Origin: Actinomadura sp. WMMA1423
GTDB lineage: Bacteria; Actinomycetota; Actinomycetes; Streptosporangiales; Streptosporangiaceae
NCBI RefSeq assembly: GCF_006547145.1
Contig: NZ_CP041244.1
Coordinates: 620,001 to 684,000, forward strand
Length of the DNA: 64,000 bases
Direction: 5' to 3'
How positions within the stretch are numbered: position 1 is the first letter of the stretch; the number at the start of each line of letters is the position of its first letter. Positions 25,599-34,094 of this stretch are shown here, in pieces. Position numbers and translations under genes: made by a program. A model generated the notes under the pieces. That model did no database searches and was not told where the DNA came from. It worked only from the letters and a program-made list of their open reading frames with translations.

Positions 25599-25904
25599 CT
25601 ACTGCGGGACCCGCGTGACCGCGAGGCGGACGGCGCGGCCCTTCCCTGCCTCCTCCTCGGCCCGGTAGCCGTAGGGGAAGCAGACGGAGAACTGGGCGTG
25701 GGACGGCCAGATCATCGACGGCTCGTCCGCGCCGGTCTTCAGCCACCCCCAGTGCGTGGCGGCCGGGTCATCGGCGGCGACCTGGCGAACGTCGACCGGG
25801 ACGATTGGCAGGCGCAGGCCGTGCAGCTTAACCCAGGGTCGGGCACCGAGATTGGTGAAGACACCCTCGTCATCGTGGGCGTGCATCCTCCACGTCCGCA
25901 TCAT
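25599..25904 (-). CDS. Hypothetical protein, last gene of the minus operon, 101 aa
   Basis: Beta-rich soluble protein with WVKLHGLRLPIVPVDVRQV and MIWPSHAQFSVCFPYGY. ATGA overlap with the gene upstream. No recognised family. Confidence 0.7.
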   Translation of the reverse strand: MMRTWRMHAHDDEGVFTNLGARPWVKLHGLRLPIVPVDVRQVAADDPAATHWGWLKTGADEPSMIWPSHAQFSVCFPYGYRAEEEAGKGRAVRLAVTRVPQ

Positions 25905-26407
25905 CGGTCAGCCCTCGCGAGAACGTCGGCCACGGTGTAGCCATTCACGGTCACCTTCGGCGCTGCCGCCCGGGCAAGGTTGAGCGCCGTGTCGAGGTCG
26001 AACCGGTGCGTGGCGAGCCACTCGTCGGCGCGCTCAGATGGAATGGATTCGTACTCCCATTCGCCATCGTTGCCGAGGCACAAGAACCCGTCGCTGACCG
26101 CCCACCTGTCACGGCCCCGGTACTCGACGTAGAGGGAGAAGTGGCGGGCGTTGACGTTGTCCTCGGGCAGGGCACACACCGTGTAGCGGGTGGCGCGGAT
26201 AGCGGCCGTACCCGGCGCGGGACCGGCGGCGCGGGCCTCCTCGACGGCTTCGAGCGCTGCGATCGCTGCGGTCTCGGCTTCGCGGCCGGACAGGATGATG
26301 GGCTGGCCTTCGGTGAGGGCGGCGGTGGCGTTGTGGCCGGGGTGGATGCGGACCAGGTCGCGGATGCGGGCGGCGACCTGGTCGACGAGTTCAGGCGGAG
26401 AGTTCAC
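25901..26407 (-). CDS. Hypothetical protein, 168 aa
   Basis: N-terminal half helical (PELVDQVAARIRDLVRIHPG), C-terminal half mixed (FSLYVEYRGRDRWAVSDGF). The GTG start overlaps the upstream gene by 17 bases and a CGGAG lies 6 bases ahead. Function unknown. Confidence 0.68.
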   Translation of the reverse strand: MNSPPELVDQVAARIRDLVRIHPGHNATAALTEGQPIILSGREAETAAIAALEAVEEARAAGPAPGTAAIRATRYTVCALPEDNVNARHFSLYVEYRGRDRWAVSDGFLCLGNDGEWEYESIPSERADEWLATHRFDLDTALNLARAAAPKVTVNGYTVADVLARADR

Positions 26408-27194
26408 CGACGGCTCCGTAGGTGTCGGTGGCGGCGCGGGCGCGGGCTTCCAGGAGAGTGCTCGGCGGGGCATCGCGCAGGACAAGGGGCGGCCACCCGT
26501 CCGGCTTCACCAGGCAGCGGGGGACGTAGTCGCGGGCCCTGTCGGAGCAGGCGAGGCAGTGGACGCCCCACTCCCCCGACCGCAGCGGCGCGACCATCGG
26601 CGCGTGCGGGAGGTCCGCGGGCTCGACGAGCTGCGCATTGTCGAGCGCGGCCTGGAGCCGGTCGGCGAAGCATCGGATCTCGTGTGCGCGGTCTTCCCAC
26701 CGGTCGCGCGCCTCCCGCCGGTGGGAGGGCTCGGCGTCTCGGGTAGCGAGCAGTTCCCCCTCGCGGGTACGGGCGTAGGCGATGACCTCGCGGACCGCGG
26801 TGACCTGCCCGGCCGCAGTGGCGAGCTGGTTGTCGCGGAGTTCGTCCTGGCGGTCGTGGACGGTCTGCGCAGCGGCGGCCGCGGCGTCTTCGTCGTTGTC
26901 GATCCGGGTCCAGGTCCGCGCGCCGTAGGGGTCGTTCAGCCTGTACCGGCCGGGCTTGGCCTGGCCGGTGGTCAGCACGATCTCCAGCGCGGTGCGGGTG
27001 TCGGCCTTGAGACCGTTCAGGTCTCGGGCGCCCGCTTTGGTGAGGGTCAGGCGAAATCGCTCGCTCTCGCTCAGGTCCTCCCACCCGGGGATCAGGAGTT
27101 CCTCGGTGGCGTGTTCGACCTGGCTGCCGCTGCGGGTCGGTGTGATGTCCGCTCGGCGGAGTATCTCCAGGTGCTGTTCGGTCAGGGTGAACAT
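26391..27194 (-). CDS. Hypothetical protein, 267 aa
   Basis: Opens with MFTLTEQHLEILRRADI; a long charged helical centre (about 100-190) precedes a C-terminal segment with two Cys (CLACSDRARDYVPRCL), a possible metal site. Start chosen at 27194 on GAAGGAC. The 76-base gap to the upstream gene is the largest break in this operon. Confidence 0.72.
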   Translation of the reverse strand: MFTLTEQHLEILRRADITPTRSGSQVEHATEELLIPGWEDLSESERFRLTLTKAGARDLNGLKADTRTALEIVLTTGQAKPGRYRLNDPYGARTWTRIDNDEDAAAAAAQTVHDRQDELRDNQLATAAGQVTAVREVIAYARTREGELLATRDAEPSHRREARDRWEDRAHEIRCFADRLQAALDNAQLVEPADLPHAPMVAPLRSGEWGVHCLACSDRARDYVPRCLVKPDGWPPLVLRDAPPSTLLEARARAATDTYGAVGELSA

Positions 27195-27270
27195 GGCGTG
27201 TCCTTCAGGGTGTTGTCGTTTCGGGGGGCGCCTCGGCAGGGCGGATGCTGGGCTTGCGGCGGCAGGGGGT

Positions 27271-27978
27271 TCAGGCAAGCGAAGCTGCTTCCGAGAGTCG
27301 GTAGTCCGCGGGCAGCAGCTCGGCAGCCTCGGCGGTGGTCAGGCGGCGCCAGGTCCTGCCCTCCCCTGGCGCGGAGACCAGCACGACCTTCAGCGGCGGC
27401 CGGTTCAGGAGCCCGCCGTTCACGATCCGGCGCCGGTGGGAGGTGTGCCGGCAGCGCGCGTCCGGGCAGGGCGACTCGACGTCCTGGACGGTGACGGTGT
27501 AGCCGCGCGGCTCCACGTACAGGGCGTACCAGGGGTGCGCAGGGTCTCCGCCGGCATCACCGGCGTTGATGTCGGTGGGGACGTAGCCTCCGCAGTCGCA
27601 GGCCGGGTCGGTGCAGGCCTTGCCGCGGTGCCCTTCGGAGACGCGGGCACGAACGGCGTAGAACGGTTGCCGTCCGGCAACCATCGGGCACGCGCGGGAC
27701 GCGTACAGCGCGCACGGCGGGCACAGCGGCGGCTCATCGAAGTGGCCGGATGCGAGCTGGTTGGGGCCGCCGAACAGCACGGCCGGGTGGCCGAGCGGGT
27801 TCCCGCACGTCTGGCACAGGCGCTCCGTCCAGCACCGCGCGTAGGTGGTCTGGTGCGGGGATCGGAAGTCCACTCCCCCATCGGCGAGCCGCAGGTTGAT
27901 GACCGGCACAACGAGACCGCCGACGGTGGGGCGGTGCGCGCACGACGCTGGGATCGGCGGGCGGTTGGCAGCGGTCAC
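27271..27978 (-). CDS. Cys-rich hypothetical protein, probable zinc-binding, 235 aa
   Basis: Several CxxC pairs: CQTCGNPLGH, LCPPCALYASRAC, CTDPACDCGG and a late CPDARCRHTSH. This pattern suggests two or three structural zinc sites, typical of phage/plasmid accessory proteins. GTGA overlap with the upstream gene. Confidence 0.75.
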   Translation of the reverse strand: MTAANRPPIPASCAHRPTVGGLVVPVINLRLADGGVDFRSPHQTTYARCWTERLCQTCGNPLGHPAVLFGGPNQLASGHFDEPPLCPPCALYASRACPMVAGRQPFYAVRARVSEGHRGKACTDPACDCGGYVPTDINAGDAGGDPAHPWYALYVEPRGYTVTVQDVESPCPDARCRHTSHRRRIVNGGLLNRPPLKVVLVSAPGEGRTWRRLTTAEAAELLPADYRLSEAASLA

Positions 27979-28457
27979 CTCGGGTCTCCGACAGGGAAGA
28001 GCGCAGGGAAGAGGGCGTCCTGGACAGGCTCAGTGCCCGGTCGTGCACGGTGCTCATCTCGGCGCCGACGGGCTGGGAGGGGCACCGCATGCGGGCCCGC
28101 CGCCTCGGCCTCGCTGGTGTCGGCCAGCTCGACATGTCGGCAGTCGCAACTGCAGACCCATCCGGCGCACCGCTGGCCCTCGACCGGAAAGAGGTGGGCG
28201 ACGATGCGGCCCTCCAGGGTCACGCCGGTGTCCCATCGGGCCGGCCACTGCGCGTCCTGGTTCTCCTCCCGGGTGATGCACCGGTCGCAGCGGCCGGAGT
28301 CGCAGGCGCCGCACCGCTCCATCTCGCACGGGCTGATCCGGTAGAGGAAGCAGCCGCGGCCGTTCGGGTAGGAGCCGTCGATCTCCCGCATGCTTGGCGT
28401 CCATACGTTCGCGCGGATCCACTCGGCCGCCTCAGGCGGCATGGTCGGCGGGATCAT
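27975..28457 (-). CDS. Cys-rich hypothetical protein, 160 aa
   Basis: Contains a dense Cys block (MERCGACDSGRCDRCITRE) and a second (GWVCSCDCRHVEL), implying zinc binding. ATGA overlap with the upstream gene and GTGA with the downstream one. It may form a functional pair with its equally Cys-rich neighbour. Confidence 0.75.
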   Translation of the reverse strand: MIPPTMPPEAAEWIRANVWTPSMREIDGSYPNGRGCFLYRISPCEMERCGACDSGRCDRCITREENQDAQWPARWDTGVTLEGRIVAHLFPVEGQRCAGWVCSCDCRHVELADTSEAEAAGPHAVPLPARRRRDEHRARPGTEPVQDALFPALFPVGDPR

Positions 28458-29077
28458 GCCGACTCCAGGGCGACGATCGCTTCGGTGCACATCGTCTGCA
28501 GCGCCGTCCAGGCGGCGCTCCGCTCGGGCCAGGTGGGCCGCTCGCGGTCGCGGGTGATGTAGCCGGGGTGCCACTCGCCAGGGTTCGGCCACAGTTCGTA
28601 CGGTCGCGTCATCTCGTTCCAGGACGGTGTGGGCAGCGCGGCCACCCATGCGAGGACGCTGGCGCGGGCGGGGTGGTCGCCGAGGTGGGCGCGCAGCTCG
28701 TCCCAGGTGACGAGATGGGCCGGGGTACGGTCCCAGCCGTACCGCTCGCCGCGGCTCCGCGCGCCCTTCCACCACTCGTCGGTGTGCTCGTAGTGGAACC
28801 CGTCGCGGCGGAGCGAGTACGCCCAGTCGCCCGACGCGCCGATCCCGCGGTCCTCGCGGTCACGCCAGTCGTCCAGGTGCACGACGACGTTCATCGCCTC
28901 GGGCACGGAGTCGCGCAGGCACGTCAGCGCGTCGACCTGGCGGCGGACGTCCGGTCCGGGGTCGAACAAGCCGACCGGTGCGGGTGCGGGGCGCCGCCGT
29001 CGGGTGGACGGCCGCGGCCGGCTGACCGCTGCTGGAGGCGCCACAACGGCGGGGAGGTTGAAGAGGGCGTCGTTCAT
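28454..29077 (-). CDS. Hypothetical protein, 207 aa
   Basis: Pro/Arg-rich N-terminus (about 15-35), then a Trp-rich body (DEWWKGARSRGERYGWDRTP; LVTWDELRAHLGDH; YELWPNPGEWHPGY). No recognised family. ATGA overlaps at both ends. Confidence 0.7.
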   Translation of the reverse strand: MNDALFNLPAVVAPPAAVSRPRPSTRRRRPAPAPVGLFDPGPDVRRQVDALTCLRDSVPEAMNVVVHLDDWRDREDRGIGASGDWAYSLRRDGFHYEHTDEWWKGARSRGERYGWDRTPAHLVTWDELRAHLGDHPARASVLAWVAALPTPSWNEMTRPYELWPNPGEWHPGYITRDRERPTWPERSAAWTALQTMCTEAIVALESA

Positions 29078-29307
29078 GGCGCTGGTTCCTGACCGTCGGG
29101 TTCCGGCCCGGCGGGGACGAGCGCGAGGCGGTAGCCGAGGGCTTCCGCCCATGCCGCGGTGGCCTCGAGCGACGGTGAGCAGTGGCCGCGTTCCCACCGC
29201 AGGACGCTCCTACCGCATTTCCCGAGCCGGACGGCGACGCGGTCCTGCCCGAGGCGGCGGTTCTTCCGCGCCTGGATGAGGGTCGCGATCACCTCGGCCG
29301 CTGTCAT
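29074..29307 (-). CDS. XRE-family helix-turn-helix protein, 77 aa
   Basis: Small Cro/CI-type DNA-binding domain: LGQDRVAVRLGKCGRSVLRW followed by ERGHCSPSLEATAAWAEALG. The fold fills the whole protein, so it is a simple dimeric regulator. Embedded in the coupled operon by ATGA overlaps. Confidence 0.85.
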   Translation of the reverse strand: MTAAEVIATLIQARKNRRLGQDRVAVRLGKCGRSVLRWERGHCSPSLEATAAWAEALGYRLALVPAGPEPDGQEPAP

Positions 29308-29549
29308 GAGGGCCTCGCTTCAGCCTCGGCGGCTCTCGGCTTGGGTGCCGGCACCTCGCGTTCGTGCCAGATGACGATCTCGTCGTCGCGGGCCTCGATG
29401 CGGGCTGCGTCGTCCCAGGCCGCGCCCTCCTCGCCGAGTTCGGTACCGATCGCAGCGAAGACCTTGCGGACCTCACCCCAGACCGTCCCGGACTCCAGCA
29501 CGTACTCGGTGCGGATGAAGTGGCGCTCACGGCGCGTGTAGTCGGCCAT
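29304..29549 (-). CDS. Hypothetical protein, 81 aa
   Basis: Charged small protein (YTRRERHFIRTEYVLESGTV; WDDAARIEARDDEIVIWHER). Shares one base with the upstream stop codon (TGATG). Function unknown. Confidence 0.68.
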   Translation of the reverse strand: MADYTRRERHFIRTEYVLESGTVWGEVRKVFAAIGTELGEEGAAWDDAARIEARDDEIVIWHEREVPAPKPRAAEAEARPS

Positions 29550-29776
29550 CAGAGCGCTCCGATCACGCGGGCAGCCGCGCTGTCGGTGGCGTGGCCGTTC
29601 TCGAACGCCCAGTCGGCGATGTCGAGCGGCCACCGCGGGTCGTGGTAGCCGATGACGACGCTGGCGCCGTCCTGGCGGACGGTGTTGCTCGGCCCGGCGC
29701 CGAAGTACTCAGCGTGCTCGGCCACGACGGCGGCCGCCGCGGCGTCGGTGAGGCAGGGCAGACGGATCTCAGCCAC
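29549..29776 (-). CDS. Hypothetical protein, 75 aa
   Basis: GTG start in the recurrent GTGGCTGA overlap with the gene upstream. Alpha/beta-looking small protein (LTDAAAAAVVAEHAEYFGAG). Function unknown. Confidence 0.68.
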   Translation of the reverse strand: MAEIRLPCLTDAAAAAVVAEHAEYFGAGPSNTVRQDGASVVIGYHDPRWPLDIADWAFENGHATDSAAARVIGAL

Positions 29777-29897
29777 CGGCCACCGCCCACGCGATGACCC
29801 AGATGATGGCCAGGACGCTGACCGGGACTACCCCGAAGAAGACGACGCGGGCGTACCAGGGCGCGTCGCGCCACAGTTCGACCAGCTCATTCAGCAT
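29769..29897 (-). CDS. Small single-pass membrane protein, 42 aa
   Basis: Reads MLNELVELWRDAPWYARVVF, then a hydrophobic helix (VVPVSVLAIIWVIAWAVAG) to the stop. Its stop lies inside the start region of the next gene (8-base overlap), consistent with the coupled operon. Function unknown; holin-like or a small regulatory membrane peptide are possibilities. Confidence 0.6.
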   Translation of the reverse strand: MLNELVELWRDAPWYARVVFFGVVPVSVLAIIWVIAWAVAGG

Positions 29898-29941
29898 GGT
29901 GTTCTCCGTTGATCAAGCGGGCGAGGGCCAGGGCTGTCAGG

Positions 29942-30436
29942 TCACCCATGGAGCACGGCCTTCGCGGTCGGGAGGATCGCCTCGTACACGTCGTCGGGGA
30001 GCTGCCACAGCTTCTGCGCGCCTCGGCACGGCACCGGCTCGGGCAGGGCCCGGACGTCGGCGAGGCGGAAGTGCCGCTCCCCGCTGAAGGCCCACAGGCC
30101 GCAGTCACACGCCAGGGGCCTGCCGGACGGGTAGCGCAGGGACTTCGAGCAGACACCGGTGAGGCGCGCGACCGCGACCACAGCGCCCCGGATCTCCATC
30201 TCCTCCTGCACAGCGCGGGTCCAGGTGTTCCCGAGCCGGGCCACGAAGCCCACGGCGCGCTTCTGCTGCTCGCGGGTCCCTGCGGAGGCCGCGGCGTGGA
30301 TCGCGATGGGGCCGCGGTGATGGGTCATCCACTGCCGGTTCTCGATCGACTTCCCCAGATGGGCGATCGCGTGGGCCCAGGGCTGCCAAATCGTCAGCGC
30401 CCGAACGTCCAGGGCGCGGGACAGGACATCAGCCAC
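29942..30436 (-). CDS. ASCH-domain protein, 164 aa
   Basis: RALTIWQPWAHAIAHLGKSI is the opening strand-helix of ASCH domains, followed by IENRQWMTHHRGPIAIHAAA and a C-terminal half with CDCGLWAFSGERHF. ASCH domains are PUA-like folds that bind or modify RNA/nucleosides; some hydrolyse N4-acetylcytidine. The GTG start lies in a GTGGCTGA overlap. The precise substrate is unknown. Confidence 0.82.
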   Translation of the reverse strand: MADVLSRALDVRALTIWQPWAHAIAHLGKSIENRQWMTHHRGPIAIHAAASAGTREQQKRAVGFVARLGNTWTRAVQEEMEIRGAVVAVARLTGVCSKSLRYPSGRPLACDCGLWAFSGERHFRLADVRALPEPVPCRGAQKLWQLPDDVYEAILPTAKAVLHG

Positions 30437-30980
30437 GACCGGTCTCCATCCCGTCCTGGTCCAGCACGCCGAGCGCGACGAGCACGTCATGCACCGGCAC
30501 GGACAGATCGTCGAGCTGGTCGCGTGGCCCGCCGGCCTGGACGTCGGCGGCGGCATCGGTGTGTTCCTGGGCGACTAGGTCGATGACGGCGTTGCGCTGG
30601 GCGGTGAGGCGGTCCCGGTCGGCCACAACGCGGGCGAGGTCTCCGCTCCAGTCGTCGATGCGGCCGAGCATCTGCTCGACCTTGCCCTTGCGGACCTCGG
30701 CCAGTTCGGCGCGGAGCCGTTCGACCTCGTTGTGGTCGGCGACCATCCGGGCCGCGATCTCCCGGCGCATGTCGTCGGCCTCGTCCTCGCCCGGCTCCCA
30801 GGTCTCCAGGTCGCGCCCCATGATCAGGTCGCCGGCTTTCCACGAGACGGGCGTCCGATAGCTGTCGATCTCGCCGTCTCGGTCGCGAGTGACATCGAGG
30901 AGAGCGGACTCCCGCCAGATCTCCAGCCGCCCGTCGACGTCCGACAGGAACCACCGGTCGAGGGCCGGCTGCTCAGGCAT
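30429..30980 (-). CDS. Coiled-coil hypothetical protein, 183 aa
   Basis: A helical coiled coil spans about 75-150 (MVADHNEVERLRAELAEVRK, VVADRDRLTAQRNAVIDLVA). The N-terminus is beta-like (LDRWFLSDVDGRLEIW). It resembles other coiled-coil proteins further upstream in the operon (33285-34094 and 34087-34524), which suggests paralogy. Confidence 0.7.
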   Translation of the reverse strand: MPEQPALDRWFLSDVDGRLEIWRESALLDVTRDRDGEIDSYRTPVSWKAGDLIMGRDLETWEPGEDEADDMRREIAARMVADHNEVERLRAELAEVRKGKVEQMLGRIDDWSGDLARVVADRDRLTAQRNAVIDLVAQEHTDAAADVQAGGPRDQLDDLSVPVHDVLVALGVLDQDGMETGRG

Positions 30981-31344
30981 CGGTCTCCCCGTCCTGCTCG
31001 TCGGCGGGCCAGATGTTCTCCAGGCGCGTGCCCTCCGGGGCCTCGACCGTCAACACGACCGAGTAGGAGATGGGGCGGTCACCGGGGAACATGCCGCCGG
31101 TGTGCTGCCGGATCTGGGTGGGCCAGTCGGGCAGCGGGATCGACTCGTCGACCTGCCCGATGGCCACGTGCCAGCAGCCGTCGTAGAGGACGTGGACGCG
31201 CATGGCGGCGCCGCTGGGCGCGATCAAGTCGCCGTGCCACATCACGGGCCCCATGGCGTCGGAGCCGTAGACGTTGAACTCGTCGGCGCCCTCACAGCCC
31301 GCGACCTCGATCAGGTCGTCGCTGGCGCCGTAGATGGTGATCAC
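30973..31344 (-). CDS. Hypothetical protein, 123 aa
   Basis: Beta-rich (ITIYGASDDLIEVAGCEGAD; PISYSVVLTVEAPEGTRLEN). GTGA overlap with the upstream gene. No recognised family. Confidence 0.68.
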   Translation of the reverse strand: MITIYGASDDLIEVAGCEGADEFNVYGSDAMGPVMWHGDLIAPSGAAMRVHVLYDGCWHVAIGQVDESIPLPDWPTQIRQHTGGMFPGDRPISYSVVLTVEAPEGTRLENIWPADEQDGETDA

Positions 31345-32048
31345 TTGCTGTCTCCGTTCTTTTGGGCGAGGGCGATGATGCGGCCTCGCACCTCGGGTTG
31401 CGCGGCCCAGTGACGGCCGCCGATCGGCGGCGCCGGGACAAGGTCGCCGCACTCGACGACCAGCCCAGCGACGATCGCCTCGTCGAGGGTGGAGCGCCGG
31501 AAGGTGCGCAGCAGCTCGTAGGGGCCGTCGGCGCCGTTGCGGAGGGACGGGACGATCAGCGCGGCCCACGCCTGGGTGCACTTCACCCAGCAGGGGCGGC
31601 CGTAGGTGGAGCGGAGCTTGAGGGCCTTCACGAGGGCGCGGACGGCCGGGCGCAGCGGCTTCGCCTCGGCCGGGGCCGCGTCCGCCAGGGGGAACCCGTT
31701 CATGGTCCGGCCGTCCGGCAGGACGATCTCCCACGGGCCGGGGATGAACCCGTAGGCGCACCAGTCACAGCCGCGTTTCGCCTGCCCCTTGCCGTCGCCG
31801 GTGTTCGGGCCCTTGAGGGCGCCGAGGGTCCGGCCGATGCACTCCTGACCGAGCACGTCGGAGGCGATCGTGTCGCTGCCGTCACGGTTCTTGCGGGGGT
31901 GCTCGGCGAGCGCGTCGCGGAAGTCGCGGCCGGTCGCGACGTCACCGCACCTCGGGCATTGGAAGGCCCAGTCGAGGGGGTCGTCGCCGAACCGGTCACG
32001 GGCCTCGGCCACGAGCTCGGCCTGGGTCAGCTTGCGGTGCTCAGCCAC
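31341..32048 (-). CDS. Hypothetical zinc-binding protein, 235 aa
   Basis: CPRCGD near residue 31 and CDWCAYGF near residue 91 (GDGKGQAKRGCDWCAYGF) suggest a zinc ribbon, a pattern seen in actinophage accessory proteins. The C-terminal half is helical (AVRALVKALKLRSTYGRPCW). GTGGCTGA-type start. Confidence 0.72.
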   Translation of the reverse strand: MAEHRKLTQAELVAEARDRFGDDPLDWAFQCPRCGDVATGRDFRDALAEHPRKNRDGSDTIASDVLGQECIGRTLGALKGPNTGDGKGQAKRGCDWCAYGFIPGPWEIVLPDGRTMNGFPLADAAPAEAKPLRPAVRALVKALKLRSTYGRPCWVKCTQAWAALIVPSLRNGADGPYELLRTFRRSTLDEAIVAGLVVECGDLVPAPPIGGRHWAAQPEVRGRIIALAQKNGDSK

Positions 32049-32412
32049 GGTTCTCTCCGTCCTGCTCGTCCTCGCGGTACACGAAAGCCAGCGGGGAGAG
32101 GGTGCGTATGAGCTCGCTTGGCGAGCGCGACGGGCAGGCGTCGACCTGGCAGACCATGGTGATCTCGCCGTCGCTGTCCTCGACCGCGAACCAGACGTCG
32201 TTCTCGCAGTCGCGCCAGAGGTCCCCCGCACGGGGCGGCCACTCGGCGGGGGCGACGCGCGTCACCTTGGCCTGCGGGGGCATCGCGTAGTGCGCGGGCT
32301 CACCGTCCGGGTGGTCCGCGACGATCGAGACGAGGCCCTTGTGCTCGGCCGCGACGCGGACGCCCTTGATGGCGATGTCGACGAACTCGCCGCGCTTGAA
32401 GCCGTCAGCCAC
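32041..32412 (-). CDS. Hypothetical protein, 123 aa
   Basis: Beta-rich: FVDIAIKGVRVAAEHKGLVS and GDLWRDCENDVWFAVEDSDG. It ends DEQDGENRG, where the final Arg-Gly-stop provides the next gene's GTGGCTGA start. Function unknown. Confidence 0.68.
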   Translation of the reverse strand: MADGFKRGEFVDIAIKGVRVAAEHKGLVSIVADHPDGEPAHYAMPPQAKVTRVAPAEWPPRAGDLWRDCENDVWFAVEDSDGEITMVCQVDACPSRSPSELIRTLSPLAFVYREDEQDGENRG

Positions 32413-33292
32413 GGGACACCTCCTCAGCGCCGCTCGGGATGTAGCCGTGGCCCTGGCAGTGCGAGCACGCCGCGACGCTCGCCTCGTCCAGGAGCGCCTG
32501 GTAGTGCGCGGTGAGTTCGTCCCAATGGGCGGCGGCCTCGGCCCGGTTGCCGCCGGCGATGCGGTCGGGGACGTCCAGGAGCAGTTCCCGTCGCGCGGTG
32601 ACGGTGACGGTGCGGCCCTTCTTCGAGCGGGACACCGACCCGTCGCGGTTCCGTGCTGGCCGGTACTCGGTGACGGGCTGGTCGAACGGCACCCGGAGGA
32701 TGACGGTCACCCCGGCCCGGCTCTGGTAGTCGAGGAACACGAACTCCCGGAACCGGTGCTTCTCCGCGACGCGCTTGATGTGGTCGCGGAACCCGGGCAG
32801 GTAGCCGGGGAACAGGTGGTGGTACTCGGGCCGGTTCCGGAGTGCGTCCGGGAGCCGCGGCACCCAGGTGCGGCCGTCGTCGGGCGGCGGGGTGCCGTCC
32901 AGGCGGACCCACGGCCCTTCGATCGTGATGACCTCGTCGGGCTGCGGCTCGGTCACCGTCGTGTACAGCTCCCACAGGAAGTCGTCGGTGCGGCGGTTCT
33001 CCCACTCGGCGGGGGTGAGCGCGGCGGGGAACTTCTCGGACGCGGCCGAGAGGTCCCGGAGCCGGTACCCGATCGTCTTCGCCGGGACGGGCCGGCGGGC
33101 GGTGATCCGGGTGGCTTCGTGGTCGGTGGCCCACCATCCGGGCTGCTGGAGCGCGGTCATCGGCTGGCCATCGGCGTCCGGGACGATCGTCTCGTGCCCG
33201 TAGGTGGGGCGGAAGTCGTCGCCGAGGTAGTACATCCACGCGCCGTCGTCGTGCAGGACGAACCGCTGGAGCGGGGTGAGGATCTCAGCCAT
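32405..33292 (-). CDS. Hypothetical protein, 295 aa
   Basis: Large for this operon. The central region (FRDHIKRVAEKHRFREFVFL) and a C-terminal CSHCQGHGYIPSG, a single CxxCxGxG element as in DnaJ-type zinc loops, are visible. ATG within ATGGCTGA. Function unknown. Confidence 0.72.
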   Translation of the reverse strand: MAEILTPLQRFVLHDDGAWMYYLGDDFRPTYGHETIVPDADGQPMTALQQPGWWATDHEATRITARRPVPAKTIGYRLRDLSAASEKFPAALTPAEWENRRTDDFLWELYTTVTEPQPDEVITIEGPWVRLDGTPPPDDGRTWVPRLPDALRNRPEYHHLFPGYLPGFRDHIKRVAEKHRFREFVFLDYQSRAGVTVILRVPFDQPVTEYRPARNRDGSVSRSKKGRTVTVTARRELLLDVPDRIAGGNRAEAAAHWDELTAHYQALLDEASVAACSHCQGHGYIPSGAEEVSRG

Positions 33293-34094
33293 GGTCGGTC
33301 TCCTCTTCCTGGTGTTCGGCGGCCGTGGTCGTCGACGTCCCGTCGAGGGCCGCCTTCAGGCGGTGCGCGACGTCGCCGATGAGCGCGGCGGAGGACAGCA
33401 GAGCGGTCGCCTGGGCGTCGTTGGTGGCCTCGTCGTGCCGGCGCTTCAGATCCTTTTCGCGGGCCCGAAGGTCAGCAGCCAGCGCTCGCGCCCGCTTCAC
33501 CTGCTCGCGTGCGGCCTTCCGTTCGGCTGTGACTATCTCGACCTGCTCGCGCGCCTGGTCCCGCTCGGCCTCGGCCTGCTCGATCGCCTGAAGGGCACGG
33601 TTCGCCCGGTCATCGGCCGCGGCCCGCTCCCGGGCACCCTGCACGACGAGGTCCTGAGCTTCCTTGCGGGACCGCTTGACCGCCTCGATGCTGTCGCGGA
33701 GCTGCTCCCATGAGCGGGCGCCGGGCGTGGCGTACAGCGCATCGCCGATCATCTGCCGCGCCTCGTCCAGCTCGGTCTCGGCGTCTCTTCCGGCTTGCTG
33801 CGCGCGCTCCAGCTTCGTGCGTGTCTCGTCGAGGAGGTCGCGGCGCACGCCGGCCTGCGTCCGGGCCTCGTCCCGCTCGGCGCGGACCGTGGCCAGTTGC
33901 GCGCGCATGTTGGCGGTGCCCTCCCGCATCGCAGCCCACGCCTCGTTCAGCCTGGCGCGGAGCTGCTCGACCTCGGCGCGGGCGTCCAGCAGGTGGCGGC
34001 GCATCTCGATCGCCTTGGGCTGAAGCAGCGCCGGGTGCATGTCGAGCAGTTCACGGATGCGCTGCTCGTCCCCGGGTGTCATGGAGTCAGCCAC
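33285..34094 (-). CDS. Long coiled-coil protein, 269 aa
   Basis: Nearly the whole chain (about 30-240) is a heptad-rich coiled coil: LLDARAEVEQLRARLNEAWA, ANMRAQLATVRAERDEARTQ, AEAERDQAREQVEIVTAERK. No enzymatic motif. A scaffold or nucleic-acid-associated role is possible but unproven. Confidence 0.75.
   Translation of the reverse strand: MADSMTPGDEQRIRELLDMHPALLQPKAIEMRRHLLDARAEVEQLRARLNEAWAAMREGTANMRAQLATVRAERDEARTQAGVRRDLLDETRTKLERAQQAGRDAETELDEARQMIGDALYATPGARSWEQLRDSIEAVKRSRKEAQDLVVQGARERAAADDRANRALQAIEQAEAERDQAREQVEIVTAERKAAREQVKRARALAADLRAREKDLKRRHDEATNDAQATALLSSAALIGDVAHRLKAALDGTSTTTAAEHQEEETDHG

Noticed and set aside
29887..29949. Possible 20-aa reading frame overlapping both neighbours
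   Set aside because: Overlaps are consistent with the operon, but it is too short to separate from chance; noted only for its C-terminal likeness to the 34521-34886 product.
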